From contig CBDBFG010000004.1 of assembly GCA_965204765.1 (NCBI GenBank), positions 496,001 to 560,000 of the forward strand: a stretch of DNA of 64,000 nucleotides. Reading direction: 5' to 3'. Positions 63,801-64,000 of the stretch are shown piece by piece. Both the position numbers and the translations under genes were made by a program. Numbering within the stretch: the stretch's first letter is position 1; the number at the start of each line of letters is the position of its first letter. Below the pieces are notes generated by a model. That model was not told where the DNA came from, made no database searches, and saw only the letters and a program-made list of their open reading frames with translations. Source of the DNA: CBDBFG01 sp965204765 (GTDB taxonomy: Bacteria > Pseudomonadota > Alphaproteobacteria > Caedimonadales > UBA9215).

Positions 63801-64000
63801 GAATTTTTTACGTATTGCAGCTAGTTGTTCAGTCAAGTCGCTTTCAGCTTTAAGTAGTCTATCTCTTGCCTCAGCTAATGCTTGTTTTTCTTGCTGTTCC
63901 TCTTGTAGCGCAACAGAAAGAGTGCGCAACTCATCATCTTTGCCTTGTAAATCTACAGTAACGGCTTGATATTCTCTTTGTAGCTGTTCTTGTTCTTGTT
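60843..64000 (-). CDS. Giant coiled-coil protein with Cys modules (5' end outside window)
   Basis: The frame remains open to the right edge, so the N-terminus is missing; at least 1,050 residues are seen. The upstream two thirds is a nearly continuous Gln/Glu-rich coiled coil of heptad type. It includes identical 35-residue repeats (EEEQRQREELATTHAELQ and following) encoded by perfect 105-bp copies. The C-terminal third is not coiled. It has two related segments of LLPAPRISSQLLQQALC and LIAPPAVPQQELEQFLC type, each running to an xLALLP end. It also has two Cys modules of CRDYxSxxxCMxxPDxSEVC type, then a Gly/Ala-rich, partly hydrophobic end. No family is recognised. A secreted or surface structural protein is possible, but the signal peptide lies outside the window. 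Confidence 0.75.
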   Translation of the reverse strand, partial: QEQEQLQREYQAVTVDLQGKDDELRTLSVALQEEQQEKQALAEARDRLLKAESDLTEQLAAIRKKFSQQESTLTTAQDELRTKDEHLASMQHNLGEQQQLLSAQKRQLSESAQQQRDRQQEYDTLFAQHDAQTKQLAKLRQAHDTSLQELDELRTQHAAVRESLTTENANLQATIAQQEKELTRFKAFAQQQQDNTTEQEERLTTLTEQAQSTIEELQHLRERLTTITDENTTLKSDLTQQNLLVTQLREQLELAKQDNETIDAENTELRSQIKEITQQQQEQMTRLQSLLDGQLRQSSALFSSLAELDDALELSSSECAEIGQEHTKLVEAHATLATGITALTEQLQAKSAMVDKLNATIAALQEDKTSFDSESTQYAKKIAQLQKEATGYTITIRELEERCASLSSELLSSQNTFSSLSTSLDTEQEQREKITLKYADLQSALATERGQHTKLAQEHDTLQRLHTTAERTVADLRSAFHTTENQQKELAQALAAEQRRREEVTEEHAELQQSHAATEQTVVDLRTSLEEEQRQREELATTHAELQQSHAATEQTVVDLRTSLEEEQRQREELATTHAELQQSHAATEQTVVALLELISTEGAHIEGLAQAVENVQRDLTEQITDLKQEAENGQLDLAKQQELLSATKKKYRRILYALSAIAAGKIMSDYDCASLVRNIGTDWLEQLHTVITRTSDANSGTRYITSPTVPQTGSQTSLSTNLTKYDPSSIVPDGVQHTTGCHNCLVTYQPITPDQPVIVGLLPAPRISSQLLQQALCVSFGECPPDFNRDVLALLPGANSLNSVAIVLYSGDRGDTVSLLAPPGQPKIAGLIAPPAVPQQELEQFLCLYYGINTDSCTSHRDPFLALLPPIEIGTGQAAHCRDYASIFKCLMKPDNSEVCSVLVSGVCEPSFTTAEYCRDYVSVLQCMISPDDSEVCSMVASGDCTATLTMDSIVVLGGMNTANAYLTMANITGNVVELARGQSGIKQAVGVILKKTVAMGAGFVTTKTILYMLPPGYSLPIAGILQAYSLWTNCKGVTKHLGRMFGFGS
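62221..62484 (-). repeat. Perfect 105-bp tandem repeats in the coiled-coil gene
   Basis: Bases 62221-62325 and 62326-62430 are identical; a third copy beginning at 62431 is identical for about 47 bases and then diverges. The unit encodes 35 residues, exactly five heptads, so changes in copy number keep both reading frame and coiled-coil register. More diverged copies lie on both sides. Confidence 0.95.

Noticed and set aside
1..64000. tRNA, rRNA, CRISPR array, IS element or prophage
   Set aside because: No cloverleaf, rRNA-like stretch, spaced repeats or transposase/integrase motif was recognised on either strand by eye; a covariance-model search would be decisive for small RNAs.

Overview
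The window reads as part of an AT-rich chromosome from a host-associated alphaproteobacterium, probably Rickettsiales- or Holosporales-like. Five things point to Alphaproteobacteria: the order secY-adk-rpsM with no rpmJ; the string lytic transglycosylase-dapA-smpB; YbjN-proC-COQ9; yebC-ruvC-ruvA-ruvB; and flgF-flgG-flgA-flgH. Low GC, long intergenic gaps, decayed genes and many secreted proteins of unknown function suggest an intracellular or symbiotic life. The order within Alphaproteobacteria cannot be settled by eye. No tRNA, rRNA, CRISPR array or transposase was recognised.

Layout. 1-17.2 kb: one uninterrupted str-S10-spc-alpha ribosomal supercluster (rpsG end, fusA, tuf, rpsJ to rplO, secY, adk, rpsM, rpsK, rpoA, rplQ), all on the plus strand, with an internal terminator after adk. 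17.4-20.8 kb: secreted proteins, including a minus-strand pair whose larger member resembles aerolysin/ETX-MTX2 pore-forming toxins, and a decayed secreted gene. 21.0-24.8 kb: a regulatory block with dusB, a stand-alone Fis/NtrC-C-terminal DNA-binding domain, two novel putative DNA-binding proteins and an XRE-S24 regulator. 25.1-31.5 kb: an MFS transporter, groES-groEL, a frameshifted secreted gene and a photolyase. 31.7-35.6 kb: ruvB, ruvA, ruvC, yebC and a HAD-IIA phosphatase. 35.8-40.2 kb: another broken secreted gene, pal, two secreted proteins with glycine-rich or hydrophobic centres, and a small lipoprotein. 40.3-47.7 kb: ssb, gyrA, pgeF, a large secreted orphan, a SIMPL-domain protein and a small secreted protein. 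47.9-51.4 kb: flagellar rod/ring genes flgF-G-A-H, with a duplicated flgH tail. 52-56.6 kb: ybjN-proC-COQ9, a secreted PLC-like phosphodiesterase and a frameshifted secreted repeat protein. 57-60.3 kb: slt, dapA, smpB. 60.8-64 kb: a giant coiled-coil protein with perfect 105-bp repeats and cysteine modules, running off the window.

The housekeeping genes look intact. The accessory part is dominated by roughly a dozen genes with signal peptides, of which four are interrupted by stops or frameshifts. This is the signature of a fast-turning-over secretome or effector set in a host-restricted bacterium. The most unusual items are the apparent collapse of the alphaproteobacterial dusB-ntrB-ntrC operon to dusB plus a Fis-like remnant, the possible aerolysin-like toxin with a cysteine-rich partner, the secreted PLC-like enzyme, and the repeat-expanding coiled-coil protein.
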